A DNA stretch of 64,000 bases, taken from the NCBI RefSeq assembly GCF_905404315.1, contig NC_066296.1, positions 7,440,001 to 7,504,000 of the forward strand, given 5' to 3'. The translations under genes were made by a program, and so were the position numbers. The DNA comes from Leptidea sinapis (taxonomy: Eukaryota > Arthropoda > Insecta > Lepidoptera > Pieridae). The notes beneath the pieces were generated by a model that ran no database searches, had not been told where the DNA came from, and saw only the letters and a program-made list of their open reading frames with translations. How positions within the stretch are numbered: position 1 is the stretch's first letter; every line of letters starts with the position of its first letter. Below, piece after piece: positions 43,480-53,997 of this stretch.

Positions 43480-43870
43480 CTTCGAAAAAATTTAACAAAA
43501 AAACAACCGACTTCAAAAACACTATTCCAAAACAATAGATATAATATGAACTGAAAAGTATAAAATAATTGCGTATCTTTATACAATCTAATTAATTAAT
43601 GTAATTCTAGTTACGATTATTGTAATTTTTTGAATAGGTGTCATCCAAGATAGGTTTGTAACTTAACATACATAGTTATAGGTGAGATGTGCTTGAGTCA
43701 TGAGGAGCGGGTCGCGGCGGAAGACACCGATTCCAAAAATAACAATAATCGTAACTAGAATTAGATTGTATAAAAATACGCAATTATTTTTATACTTTTT
43801 ACTGCATATTATATCTATTGTTTTGGAATCGTGTTTTTGAAGTCGGTTGTTTTTTTGTTAAAAATTTTTT
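43480..43870. mobile_element. Foldback element, complete, 390 bp
   Basis: TTTAACAAAAAAACAACCGA / TCGGTTGTTTTTTTGTTAAA at the ends. Inner CTTCAAAAACACTATTCCAA, GTATAAAATAATTGCGTATC, TCTAGTTACGATTATTGT each have a complement on the other side. Arms about 150 bp; centre includes GAGCGGGTCGCGGCGG. Confidence 0.82.
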
Positions 43871-43927
43871 TTTAGACTTTCAATAAGTGAAGTCACATTT
43901 TAGTTTGTATTTGTATTTGAATTTAAA

Positions 43928-43992
43928 TTTCCGCGTGACAAGCTACGTCTTACACTCGCGATTTGTATGACACTTTGTCAAATAAATGTTAA
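43928..43992 (+). mobile_element. MITE-T internal fragment
   Basis: GCGTGACAAGCTACGTCTTA and CACTCGCGATTTGTATGACA, truncated on both sides. Confidence 0.6.
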
Positions 43993-44027
43993 CTATCAAC
44001 CTCAAAATTTTTCCGAACACCCTATTT

Positions 44028-44212
44028 GGCGGTACCCATGTCGCATCGACCTAGAATTACCGCGTAAGTTCGGTCATTCCACAGTTTGGCTGTACAGTGC
44101 ACATATAAACAAAAGATCCTTGAGAACGCCACACATCCCAATGATGTGGATGACATTTCAGTTTGTGGCTTGTATCAGATCAAGCAATCTCATTACATCT
44201 CCGCATATTTAA
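44028..44212 (-). mobile_element. Diverged LINE-A 3' relic
   Basis: Recognised from GGTACCCATGTCGCATCG, the TCATTCCACAG spacing and GCCACACATCCCAATGATG, which align with the LINE-A minus-strand copies. Similarity is much lower than in the other copies, implying an older insertion or a related subfamily. Confidence 0.5.
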
Positions 44213-44627
44213 TGACACCGCTCAATTTCAATTGAAGATTCCTGTCGATACCAATATACATCACTACATAATATTATAAAATAAAACAAAGTCTTCCACC
44301 GCGTCTGTCTGTCTGTCTGTTCGCGATAAATTCAAAAACTACTGCACGTATTTTCATGCTGTTTTTACCAATGGATAGCGTAGTTCTCGGGGAACGTTTT
44401 GATATAACTTGTTAAGTTTTTTTCTAAATTTAAAGTATACAATTAACGATAATTATTGAAGGTGTCAGAAAAAAACAAGCCATCTGAGAGCATTCAAATA
44501 AAACGCTGTCTAAACCCTTTTAGATTAAAAAAAAATAATGTATGGTGTAATTGTGTATCTTAAAAAGGTCTACAAAAAGTCCGCGATGTCATATGTCTAT
44601 CTCTTAAGGATAAAATACTATACCCAT

Positions 44628-44890
44628 AACAATTTGTTATGTTTTAAAGTGATAACCCTCACTTCTGGGATTAATACACAAGTTATCAACTGTATAGTAG
44701 ATCCTTTAGAGTGTAGATGAAGCCACAACCTGAGAGTTGAACAAAGCATACAAGATTCTATGTCGATACGTCACTCGAACGGTTAGCTCAGTTGGGAGAG
44801 CACTCGCACGTAACGCGAGAGGTCGTCGGTTCGAGTCCCGCATCGTTCATAAAAAAATTTTTTCAAATTTTATTTGTATACTCTACCCAT
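44628..44890 (+). mobile_element. tRNA-like element with intact cloverleaf
   Basis: Begins AACAATTTGTTATGTTTTAA, the inverted SINE tail. The tRNA-like unit at 44776-44848 has acceptor GAACGGT/ATCGTTC, D arm GCTCAGTTGGGAGAGC, anticodon stem CTCGC/GCGAG, loop ACGTAAC and T loop TTCGAGT. C replaces U at position 33 and the T stem has one mismatch. It is nested in a Helitron-like element. Confidence 0.72.
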
Positions 44891-45057
44891 GCAATATATT
44901 ACAAAATTGCCAATTATAAAGCGGTAATGTAAAAGCTGTTTAAACAAATACGATATTAATCCTTATCATTTTATTATAGAATGATAAAATGATTCAGAAA
45001 TACGATTTTGTTGCATTTTTAACCCATTAACTTTGATTGCATATTTCCGATGGTTTT

Positions 45058-45350
45058 AAGGAAAGAAAGAAAGAAAGAAAATGTTTATTGACGTCATTAT
45101 ACATTCTGATAATAGTTCTTAAAGTTATACTAATCTAATTATGATCTAATTACGTATATGAGCCCCCAACTCAGCATAGTTGTGGTTTCGATAGAATCCA
45201 TAACGCTGGTCTTCCGTGGAAACCCAGAGAGCGTTACTAACGCACAGTCTTGTCACACGAAGGTGTACAAACTATTAATTCTCTATGAGCACAAAGCACA
45301 AAAAATAGTGAAACTCGGATCTAAAATTAAAACTAAAAACAAATAAAAAC
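45058..45350 (-). mobile_element. Probable LINE 3' tail with GAAA microsatellite
   Basis: AAGGAAAGAAAGAAAGAAAG then AATGTTTATTGACGTCAT reads on the minus strand as AATAAACATT followed by a CTTT repeat, the form of some LINE 3' ends. The 250 bp beyond carries no recognised protein. It is absent from the sister Helitron copy at 24330. Confidence 0.4.
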
Positions 45351-45411
45351 ATCATTCCCAAATACGTAATTTTTTTTTCTATTGACAGTGTCTGTCGGGT
45401 CAGCATGTATT

Positions 45412-45775
45412 ATTTTATCTTATATCTTTAAACGAGCAATTCTAGTATACATTTATATATAATCTGAATCTCGACAACGGCTCTAACGATTTTAATTAAA
45501 TTTAGAATACAGGTAGTTTCGGGGGCGAGAAATCGATCTAGCTTTCAATTTTAAAATATGTAGTTTTATCCATGTTTTAATGAGAAACTGCTACAATAAC
45601 ATTAGAATACAAAGGTAAATTTAGCCACTATATACAAGAATATAATAGCTGAGATGGGATATTGGGTGATCCGGAAAGCAGAAGACCCCGGTTGGAATGT
45701 AGATGTCCTATTAGTTTTTTTTGTTCAAGTTTTGTACCTTCTTAATAAAATCCGAGCAAGGCTCGGTCGTCCAGG
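45412..45775 (+). mobile_element. Second tRNA-containing repeat family
   Basis: Left end TCTTTAAACGAGCAATTCTA, middle TTTCGGGGGCGAGAAATCG, tRNA-like A-box (TAGCTGAGATGGGA) and degenerate B-box (GGTTGGAATGTAGA) near 45645-45705, then CGAGCAAGGCTCGGTCGTCC at the right end, which can form a hairpin. The mirror copy is at 55125-55475. Confidence 0.6.
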
Positions 45776-45905
45776 TACTATACAATGAAAAAGTATTTAC
45801 TATATATATTTCAGAGAAACTTTAACCATAGTTAAAACCGATATACTTATTTCAAAATTAGTATACAAGATCACGCTTTAAAAAGTACTAACACTTATAT
45901 TTCCC

Positions 45906-46312
45906 TTAGATAATTTAAACGTCTAGATAGAGTCAGAAAAAAGTCAAGAAAAACAGGCCAGGAATATTAGCTTAGTGTGCGTGACGTAGCTTACGTCTTA
46001 CACTCACGATTTATATGACACTTTGTGTTAGTGTGCGTGAATTGCTCAAAATAGAGGTTACTTCTAAACTCAATTTATTTCGACGTTTTCACAGCTGGTA
46101 TACGGCCGTTTAATGACAAGATGTTATCTATCCAAAGTTATGTCCAACATAGTTTGTTATTAGTTATAGTCCAATGCTATCTGTCGATAGGTTATTGAAA
46201 TATAAGTAAGCGTAAAAGGATAGATTGATGTCTACCTTTAGTAAGTTAAACTAAGGATAGATAGGTTATTGAAAACGGCCGTAAGTCTATCTAGACGTAT
46301 AAATAATCTTAG
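45906..46312 (+). mobile_element. MITE-T, split by a TACGGCCG element
   Basis: Left part TTAGATAATTTAAACGTCTA to GACGTTTTCACAGCTGG (46098). Right part AGTCTATCTAGACGTATAAA from 46284. The inverted-repeat insertion 46101-46283 lies between. Confidence 0.78.
46101..46283. mobile_element. TACGGCCG inverted-repeat element nested in MITE-T
   Basis: Ends TACGGCCGTTTAATGAC and GGTTATTGAAAACGGCCGTA are imperfect inverted repeats. Inner TATCTATCC/GGATAGATA extends the arms. Flanking TA suggests a TA target. Confidence 0.65.
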
Positions 46313-46654
46313 TCTTCAATTCATTCATAAGTAATTAATTCGTTTTGAATATTTTTCATTCATTAAAGATTTTCGCAACAGCATAAGTTTGTAGGTTCTT
46401 GTTAATAAAAACTTCAAAGCAACCAAAGGCGTCATGACATATTATTTTCACTTACAAAAGCCCAACGAATTAATTTTTATTGATCGTAAAGCGATCATTT
46501 CATATTAAATGCGCCAGCTAATTGATTTTAAATTGTTTTCAGAGTCCGATATATTGCAATTTCATTACATGATGTAATAATTTTAAAATATTGCTTATAG
46601 CGTACCGAATGTTTGTCACATCGCTGTATTTATACTACATTCAGTAATTTTATG

Positions 46655-46966
46655 AAAATACGGGCGTGACGAGCAGGACGATCAGCTGATGGTAATTGAA
46701 ACGCCCTGTCCGTTAAAATACAGTGCCGCTCAGGATTCTTGCAAAACCCAAAAACTCTGAGCGGCACCACAACTGCGCTCGTCACCTTGAGACAAAAGAA
46801 GTCAAGTTAAGTCTCATTTTCCCAGTAATTTCACTAGCAACGGCGCCCTTCAGACCGAAACATAGTAATAATTTTACATTACTGCTTCACGTCAGAAATA
46901 GGCGCCGTTGTGGTATCCATAATCTAGCCGGCATCCTGTGCAAAGGTGCCTCCCACTGGTAAAGTA
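46655..46966 (+). repeat. R300 dispersed repeat, near full length
   Basis: TACGGGCGTGACGAGCAGG to GGTGCCTCCCACTGGTA. A chance open frame (80 codons) crosses it and I do not regard it as a gene. Confidence 0.87.
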
Positions 46967-47324
46967 GGTCCCGGGCGGGCCTTTTATGGTCGAAATTAAG
47001 AAGACCAAATGTAACGGTTTTTTTTTGCAAACGGTACCAAAGTGAAACCTGTACCTGTTAATTTACTAGAAGTATAAGCAAAGTTCGGAAATGAGTTTAG
47101 TGATGACGGCCAAAATTTTTTAATGAATATTGAATGATACGGAGCTGTCACGCTTCGCTATGTAACGCTCGATCGGGTTGGTTCTATTATCAACCTCACC
47201 TTGTTAAATTATTTAAATTTATGTTGTAGTCTCTAACGCAGCTTTTTATATATTAGCGATAGGAAAAGCGTTACTTTTAGGTTAATTAGCACCCGTTTCT
47301 GTTCGTATACTATCGTTCGTATGC

Positions 47325-47605
47325 TATCATCATCTGGAAGCTGGGCTGGAAGACGTCCACTGCTGGACGAAGGCCTCCCCCAAAGATTTCTACGACGATC
47401 GATTCTGCGCTGCCTTCATCCAACATATTCCGGCGATCTTGACCAGATCGTCGGTCCTACTTGTACAGGGTCTACCAACACTTCGTCTTCCGGTACGTGG
47501 TCGCCATTCGAGGAGATTTCTGCCACCGGCCATCTGTCCGACGAGCTATGTGCCCTGCCCACTGCCACTTCAGTTTCGCAATCATTTGGACCAATACACC
47601 AATAA
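47325..47605 (-). pseudogene. RTE-clade LINE ORF2 C-terminal relic
   Basis: The minus strand reads LKWQWAGHIARRTDGRWQKS and, after frame changes, RPRTGRRSVGRP-, DDLVKIAG- and AFVQQWTSFQ-like stretches, the well-known RTE C-terminus. It ends at ATGATGATAGCATACGAACG, a short repeat typical of RTE 3' ends. Two or more frameshifts. Confidence 0.75.
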
Positions 47606-47889
47606 TCAAAAACACATAAGATAAAGAAAAGACAACAAATAAAATATCAAATAAAAAACAGAACACACACACACACAACAAACACAGACCTCACAGCAGT
47701 CCACACCAGAACCAACCTGAAAAACAATAAAAAAATAAAGTTGGATAAATACGCACACAGTCATAAAAATTTCATTAAAATCGATCATGTTTTTATAATC
47801 AGCTTCAAGGATTCCGACAGAAGTTTTGAGTTGCCAACTTCGAACATCTGGTGGTGGTAAACCTTGGTTCTATGTTTCTGGCTTTTTAT

Positions 47890-48181
47890 GATAATAAGGG
47901 ACGAGACGAGCAGGACGTTCAGCTGATGGTAATTGATAAGCCATGCCCATTACAATGCAGTGCCGCTCAGGATTCTCAAAAAACCCAAAAATTCTGAGCG
48001 GCACTACAATTGCGCTCGTCACCTTGAGACATAAGATGTTAAGCCTCATTTGCCCAGTAATTTCACTAACTACGGCGCCCTTCAGACCGAAACACAGTAA
48101 TGCTTACATATTACTGCTTCACGGCAGAAATAGGCACCGTTGTGGTACTCATAATCTAGCCGGCTTCCTGTGCAAAGGAGG
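47890..48181 (+). repeat. R300 dispersed repeat
   Basis: ATAAGGGACGAGACGAGCAG to GCTTCCTGTGCAAAGGAGG, cut just short of the CCTCCCACTGG end. Confidence 0.87.
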
Positions 48182-48831
48182 TATTTAATTGCCACGCCTC
48201 GTGTTCCATTATTGGATGATTTTTTGAAAATTATGGTCTCAGTTACTAAACGCATAAGACATCGTGTATTTTAATTAAATTTTAACTAAATACTTGTATT
48301 TATTTAATTTTCTATTGAAAGTTAATTATTTTTCAATGTACCCTACATATAACAAAAACTCTTCGAAACGCAAAGAATATCTCGATAAATTCGACAGTTG
48401 TAAGAGAATTTAACAGGTTATAAATTTACCCACAAATAATTTTTTAACGCTTCAGCAATTATTGAAGAGAAATTAAACAGTTATCTTCTATCAGTTTAAC
48501 ACTTTGTTGTCGGTCTGTGCAGGTTTTTATATCAAAATATCATTTTTTTTTTACAAATATCAAGTAGATACCTACGTCTATAGAGAGGCAAGGTGTACAC
48601 GAAGGGTTCTATTGTAACTAAATAAATAATAAAATGTAATGAACTTTTTAATTTTCATGGCGGCCATTTTGGATTCTCCACCACGGTTCATTTTATGTTT
48701 GGCACTCAAAAGTTTTGTCTTGTATGTGTGCGAGTATCGAGTTGCGGAGAATAGTCCGTGATTAATTCTACATATTATGTCGACCCAGTCATACATAGGT
48801 ACACCCATGTACTTAAAAAAATTAACAAACA

Positions 48832-49045
48832 ATATGCACTAAAAATTATAAAAATAATTGCGTATTTTTATACAATCTAATAAATTAATCTAATTCTAGT
48901 TACGATTGCTCTTATTTTTGAAATCGGTGTCCTCCCGCCGCGACCCCGCTCTCGCCTCTCCTAACGCGTGCGACTCAAGCACATCTCACTTATAACTATG
49001 TTTATAATTACAAACCTACCTTGGCGGACACCGACTCTGCAGTAC
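48832..49045. mobile_element. Foldback element copy, right arm lost
   Basis: ATGCACTAAAAATTATAAAA, TCTAATTCTAGTTACGATTG, GGTGTCCTCCCGCCGCGACC, TGCGACTCAAGCACATCTC, ending GGCGGACACCGACTCTGC. Confidence 0.75.
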
Positions 49046-49388
49046 ACAACTAATAATATGTTTAAATATGTGTAGATCTATAAAATTTTGCAATGCAGCA
49101 ATGAAGTCGGTTAAAAAGACAGTTTTAAGAAGACCATTAATTATCGAGAGTCATTCCATAAATATTGGATCATTTCATGTGGAAATCTAGAGATACGGTA
49201 TCTAGATACCAAGTCCACGAGGTGTTACGAAATAAATAATTTATTACTTATATCATACGGTCTTCAATTTAAATTATTTACGTTATAATAAGGTCGCAAC
49301 AACTGATAAACGCATTCGTACAAACTGTGTCGCACTGCGATGTCGCAAAAAACATTCTCAACGAAAAATTTACTCAAAATACTTTTAA

Positions 49389-49890
49389 AAGGATTAAAAT
49401 TCGTGTAATTGTAACTGTATTTTAAGATTAGTTTTTTACGTAATGTAAAATAATATGTTACATTATAATAATAATATTATTATAACATATACAAATGATT
49501 TGAGTTTTCTTTAGTGTTAATTCCGCCAATATTTGTTTTTAAACAATTCGACGCGTGTTTCGCTCAGTCTCGTGCCAGATTTTGGCGAGACAACACGTCC
49601 TGAGGATGCCTCGTGTAGAAGCTCATTTTAAAGATCATTTGTATAATTATGGATTTCCGCAAAGTAACGCCTAATTCAATATTTTTTTTACGTGTAATTG
49701 TAACTGTAAATTTTTTAAATTAGGTGTTTGCGTAAGGACAACAATTTTTTTTTCTATTTTTTTAAATTTTACATAATATACTTTTTAAAGGATTAAAATT
49801 CGTGTAATTGTAACTGTATTTTAAGATTAGGTTTTTACGTAATATAACGTAATATGTTACATTATAATAATAATATTATTATAACAATTT
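49389..49890. repeat. Local duplication of a 100-bp unit around a Penelope-like insertion
   Basis: AAAGGATTAAAATTCGTGTA, ATTGTAACTGTATTTTAAG and GTTACATTATAATAATAATA recur almost exactly at 49389-49487 and 49789-49886. Partial units follow at 49691-49760 and 50360-50420, and a diverged one lies at 42778. Confidence 0.65.
49488..49690. mobile_element. Penelope-like terminal repeat, rearranged
   Basis: Left arm ACAAATGATTTGAGTTTTC, complement of the GCGAAACACGCGTCG element, then a plus copy with CGTCCTGAGGATGCCTCGTG cut at GTAGAAGCTC, and the usual ATGGATTTCCGCAAAGTAAC end. It interrupts a local duplication (see 49389-49890). Confidence 0.65.
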
Positions 49891-50039
49891 TTTTTTTTAC
49901 TTTTGAAAATTTTACATAAAATACTATTTAAAGCATCAAAATGCGTTTAGTAAGTATTAAATATCGGCGAAAAATGGCCTCCTATTTCCTCTCCCTCCTT
50001 TCCTTTTCCGAGATCTCCCGCCACCCCACACCCCCCTTA

Positions 50040-50225
50040 TATTTATATTATACAAGGGACATATCTATGTATTTATTTACCTTAGTTTTAAGCTCTAGTC
50101 GTTAGTCTTAAGTTAGGTTAAGTGATAGCAAATAGCCAGGTTTTCCCAGTTTCCTGGATTTTCCCCCACAAACCTAATGTATTAGTTTTTTAAGCATAAT
50201 AAAGTTTTATCCCTCAACACGTAGA
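50040..50225 (+). mobile_element. Probable LINE or processed-transcript 3' end
   Basis: CTCTAGTCGTTAGTCTTAAG, CCAGGTTTTCCCAGTTTCC, then GCATAATAAAGTTTTATCCC with a polyadenylation signal and no coding match. Low confidence on origin. Confidence 0.3.
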
Positions 50226-50689
50226 TAGGGTTGTAGAAATAAGTTTTCTGATACCCACATATATAAGGCTTAATTGTAAATTGCTTTAATAAGTAGATTA
50301 TAAGTAATAATAAATATATAATTACTACCAAATACAGACATTTGGAATTTGATTTTTTTTTTAATGCGTTTAATTGTAGCTGTATTTTTAGATTAGGTTT
50401 TTGCGTAGTGTAAAATATTATAACAATTTTTTTTTTCTATTTTTTATGTGATAAAATGACGAGCATCCACGTAGCACTAAATTCTTAAAAATTTTAAAAA
50501 TTCTATATTTCTTTATTCAGTATTAATAATTTTATCACTTTCAATTATCAGGCTTTATGCTAAATTTAATATGACTTTACTATTGCGACTCTGAATAGAA
50601 GTCATATGCAACACAATTGTGTTTTAAATACATCAAAAAGTTTTATGGGACTCAATTAAGAAAAAAAATAAATGCCTTTTATACTTCCA

Positions 50690-51190
50690 AAAATAATTCA
50701 AATCCGACAGGAATATCTACAGCTTAGCGCGTTAAAACACTGAAATAACTCTTCTATTATATTTTAAGTGCAAAAAAAATGCTGTGAGAGTTTCTTGCGC
50801 CGTTGCTTCTCTCTCAGAGCGCCATTCCATCTTCGCACGACACGCCACAAATTAGGCTATCATCCCCACCATCTGGATGTGTGGCGGTCCTCCACAGTGC
50901 GGTTTTCTAGGAGCTTTCTTCCACGTACTGCAAAGCTGTGGAATGAGCTTCCTTGTGCGGTGTTTCCGGGACGATTCGACATGGGTACCTTCAAAAAAAG
51001 CGCGTACACCTTCCTTAAAGGCCGGCAACGCTCTTGTGATTCCTCTGGTGTTGCAAGAGAATGTGGGCGGCGGCAAAAAAAAATAAAATAAAAAAAAAAT
51101 TGTTTCCGAAGCGGTGATAGTATTAGAAACGACATCAAAAATAATTCTAAAGGATTCAATTTTGAGAAAATAAAAGCCTTTTAAATACCT
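50690..51190 (+). mobile_element. LINE-B 3' tail, split by LINE-A
   Basis: Left half contains GAGAGTTTCTTGCGCCG and CTCTCAGAGCGCCAT. Right half resumes at TTGTTTCCGAAGCGG and runs through TTTTGAGAAAATAAAAGCC, the normal LINE-B 3' end. Confidence 0.8.
50826..51100 (+). mobile_element. LINE-A 3' fragment inserted in a LINE-B tail
   Basis: LINE-A C-terminal coding (HLRTTRHKLGYHPHHLDVWR onward) is open through GVARECGRR, then runs straight into an A-rich tail (51074-51100) without the usual 3' UTR. It interrupts the LINE-B motif between CAGAGCGCCAT and TTGTTTCCGAAGCGG, which are contiguous in other LINE-B copies. Confidence 0.88.
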
Positions 51191-51584
51191 TTTATGTGTT
51201 TAGCTCTATGATGCATCTAGTATTGATTATTAAGTAGTTATGCTTACCAGAGGAATTGCAAACAACAGTTGACTAGTCACCGTTCTGCGTGTTGATATCG
51301 CATTAAGGTTTTTATCGTTAGAGCATAGATAATTAATGGACGATCAATTATTTATGTAGCCTGACTGTCTGTTGTGTTCACTTTTTGTGATACTCCGTAT
51401 TTCTTAGAATCGTAAAGGTTATTGGACGTTTTCTTGAGAACATCGATAAACGTGGGATGGGTAACTCAGGATATGTCGAGGGGAGCGATGGCTGGTTCAT
51501 GCGTCATGCTCTGAGCGCTGCTGGTAGTGACTGCTCGTGCTCTCATCACGAATTCTGCTTTGTTAGTAAGTAATAAACGTACCC

Positions 51585-52016
51585 TTAAGATTTTTTCGTC
51601 TAAAAAGACTGTTACGGCTGTGAAAACGTCGAAAATTGAGGTTGGACAGTTAAACTCTACTTTGAGCAATTTACGCACACTAGCACAAAGTAACATACAA
51701 ATCGCGAGTGTAAGACGTAGCTAAATTAATAAACCTGGCCTGATTTCATCGGATGTCTAAACTCAATTTTCTACAACTTTTTCACAGCTGTGATAGTCAC
51801 TTAGATAATTTATACGTCTAGATAGAATATGACAGCTGTGAAAACGTCGAAAAAAAATAGAGTTTAGAACTAACCTCTATTTTGAGTAATTCACGCCCAC
51901 TATCAAAGTGTCATACAAATAGCGAGTGTAAGACGTTGCTTGTCACGCACACTAAACTAATATTATCTACTGGACTGTTTTTAGCGGTTGTCTAACAGCA
52001 AGAGACATATAAATTA
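51585..52016 (-). mobile_element. Two MITE-T copies in series
   Basis: A first copy (about 51595-51760) carries GGCTGTGAAAACGTCGAAAA and AATCGCGAGTGTAAGACG. Then an inverted end (AACTTTTTCACAGCTGTG) leads to a second, complete copy from TTAGATAATTTATACGTCTA (51802) to AGAGACATATAAATTACTTA (52020). Confidence 0.7.
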
Positions 52017-52519
52017 CTTACGGCCGTGGCCAATATATTATCAACAAGTAGAGATAAATAACTACCTTCTACTGTCAGTAATTAGCTGTCAATAATCTGA
52101 AGCTGTCCCAATATACCCAATAAGTCATTCTTAACGCCTCATATTGGGACGCGTGAATTGTTATTTCCACACAAACTTATATCGCTGGTAAGCTATATGT
52201 CGTCCCATTAACAGACAGCGTGTACGGATAAGGTGAGTTACCGTTGATAAGTTTATTGGGACAGAAAAGTCAACGATGGTTACGATTTTTATCTCAAGTA
52301 AGAGATAGACTGAATATTGGGAATGCCCTTTAATCTAGCTAGACATCTAAGCATAGTCTATTCAGACGTATTAAGGATTTAAGATTGGAAGTAATAACTA
52401 AACAGCATTCACTTATTGACTTGTTTCTCTGTAGTAATGGTGGGTTATCGTTTTTGGTACAATTTCTCAAACTTATCTCAAACTTACTGAATTTCGGACT
52501 TATCACACTTTGTTTTATC

Positions 52520-52757
52520 ACCAGTGGGAGGCTCCTTTCCTAATGGGTACCACAACGGCGCCTATTTCTGCCGTGAAGCAGTTATGTGAAAGCATTACTG
52601 TGTTTCGGTCTGAAGGGCGCCGTAGCTAGTGAAATTACTGGGCAAATGAGACTTAACATCTTATGTCTCAAGGTGACGAGCGGCACTGCATTGTAATGGG
52701 CAGGGCGCATCAATTACCATCAACTGAACGTCCTGTTCGTCTCGTCCCTTAATTTCA
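52520..52757 (-). repeat. R300 dispersed repeat with central deletion
   Basis: CAGTGGGAGGCTCCTTTCC to TTCGTCTCGTCCCTTAATTT. The hairpin's first arm is deleted at GGTGACGAGCGGCACTGC. Confidence 0.86.
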
Positions 52758-52973
52758 TAAAACAAAAACTTTGGAAATGACCTATCGATACGATATTTGT
52801 GATACATACCTAAAAAACGGGTGCACAAGGGCATTTCATTGAAAAAGTATCAGAATAGCAAAATTAATAGTTATTTATGCAACTGTTGTGTAATAAGGGG
52901 TATTAAAACACGAATGTGGGTTTATCACACGAGGCGAAGCCAAGTGTGATAATAGTATCACATGAGTGAGAGA

Positions 52974-53156
52974 AACAGTTATCTTACTGCTAACATTAAA
53001 AAAGCCAGTCCTAGTAACCATAATATCATCCAAAGGAGTGTTGTTATGAAAACGGATGATGTAATGTTGTACTGAATATCATTACAACACTCGTTTGGAT
53101 GATGTAATGGTTATTAGGACATTGGGTGTTTTAATGTTGGCAATAAGCTAACTGTT
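52974..53156. mobile_element. Inverted-repeat MITE, 183 bp, nearly all stem
   Basis: Left CAGTTATCTTACTGCTAAC, CAGTCCTAGTAACCATAATA, ATCATCCAAAGGAGTGTTG; right CACTCGTTTGGATGATG, AATGGTTATTAGGACATTG, GTTGGCAATAAGCTAACTG. Imperfect arms of about 80 bp leave a tiny loop. Confidence 0.7.
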
Positions 53157-53564
53157 ATGGAATCTTTAATAGAGGATTTAAAGCATGGGTGTAGATAAAA
53201 AAAATACATTAAATAACATTTATCAAAACAGTACACCACATCACATCCCCCACTACTGAACCCCTTCCGCAGAACAGATATTTATCATCACAAAACACAT
53301 TTGGGTCATCTAAGACTCTCGTAATCTACACTCATATATTTTACATGTTATTCAACTATTTGCCCATGTCGTTGTACGGTCTGCAAATAAATCGCCGTTT
53401 TGTTAGTAAATCTGTGGGTATATATATAAATTACTTTTTTTTGTACTCCTCTGCTTTTATCTGTCATTTATACAGTCGCGATCAGTAATATAAGTAGATA
53501 CTATTACATACATACTGTATTGAGTCTTTGGAAAAGTCTACACTCTATGCCCTAAAAAAGCATT

Positions 53565-53795
53565 ACACAAATAAAACTTGTAAACAAAAAATCTTGTATA
53601 CAAGATTTAATCAACGATACGTCACTCGAACGGTTGGCTGAGTTGGAAGAGCGCTCGCATGGCACACGAGAGGTCGCGGAGGTCGTGGGTTCGAATACCG
53701 CATCGTTCATAAAATTTTGTTTTCAGTTTTATTTGTGTAATAAATCTTTAATTTTTAAATTTAATTAGGGTTATCACTTTAAAACATAAAATTGT
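53565..53795 (+). mobile_element. tRNA-derived SINE
   Basis: CGAACGGTTGGCTGAGTTGG, GAGCGCTCGCATGGC and GTGGGTTCGAATACCGCATC with an 8-base local duplication (AGGTCGCGG/AGGTCGTGG) in the variable region. TTTTGTTTTCAGTTTTATTT tail. Preceded by the palindrome TCTTGTATACAAGA. Confidence 0.7.
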
Positions 53796-53997
53796 TTTAA
53801 ATTACATTGTTTACCGTACTAATTATAGTACGCCAGAAAAGCGTACGTATGGTAGGTTCATAGAAATATTCGGTAATACATAATTCATACTATATTAAAT
53901 ACATAATATTTTCATGTTTATCATTCGACTCAACATTTTAATGTCAACTTAAGAAAAAAACCCTGTTAATATAATTTACCAAGTTGCTACTAGGTAT

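Larger units (their letters stand above)
44282..45405 (+). mobile_element. Helitron-like element with nested insertions
   Basis: Shares AACAAAGTCTTCCACCGCG, the ACTGCACGTATTTTCATGC segment and TTAACTTTGAT...GATGGTTTTA with the 24330 copy. The 3' end is TTGACAGTGTCTGTCGGGTC and CAGCATG, a mutated CTAG. A tRNA-containing element (about 44628-44890) and a LINE-tail-like segment (about 45058-45350) are nested in it. Confidence 0.55.

Noticed and set aside
44776..44848. Functional tRNA gene
   Set aside because: The cloverleaf is good, but position 33 is C, the T stem has a mismatch, the same unit recurs across the window with a shared SINE-like tail, and it lies within nested repeats.
46723..46962. 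79-codon open frame as a gene
   Set aside because: It lies wholly inside an R300 repeat. The corresponding frame is also open in other R300 copies only because the copies are similar, and it has no protein-like features.
48578..48832. 84-codon minus-strand open frame
   Set aside because: Low-complexity composition and no recognised domain, splice support or neighbours; consistent with chance.
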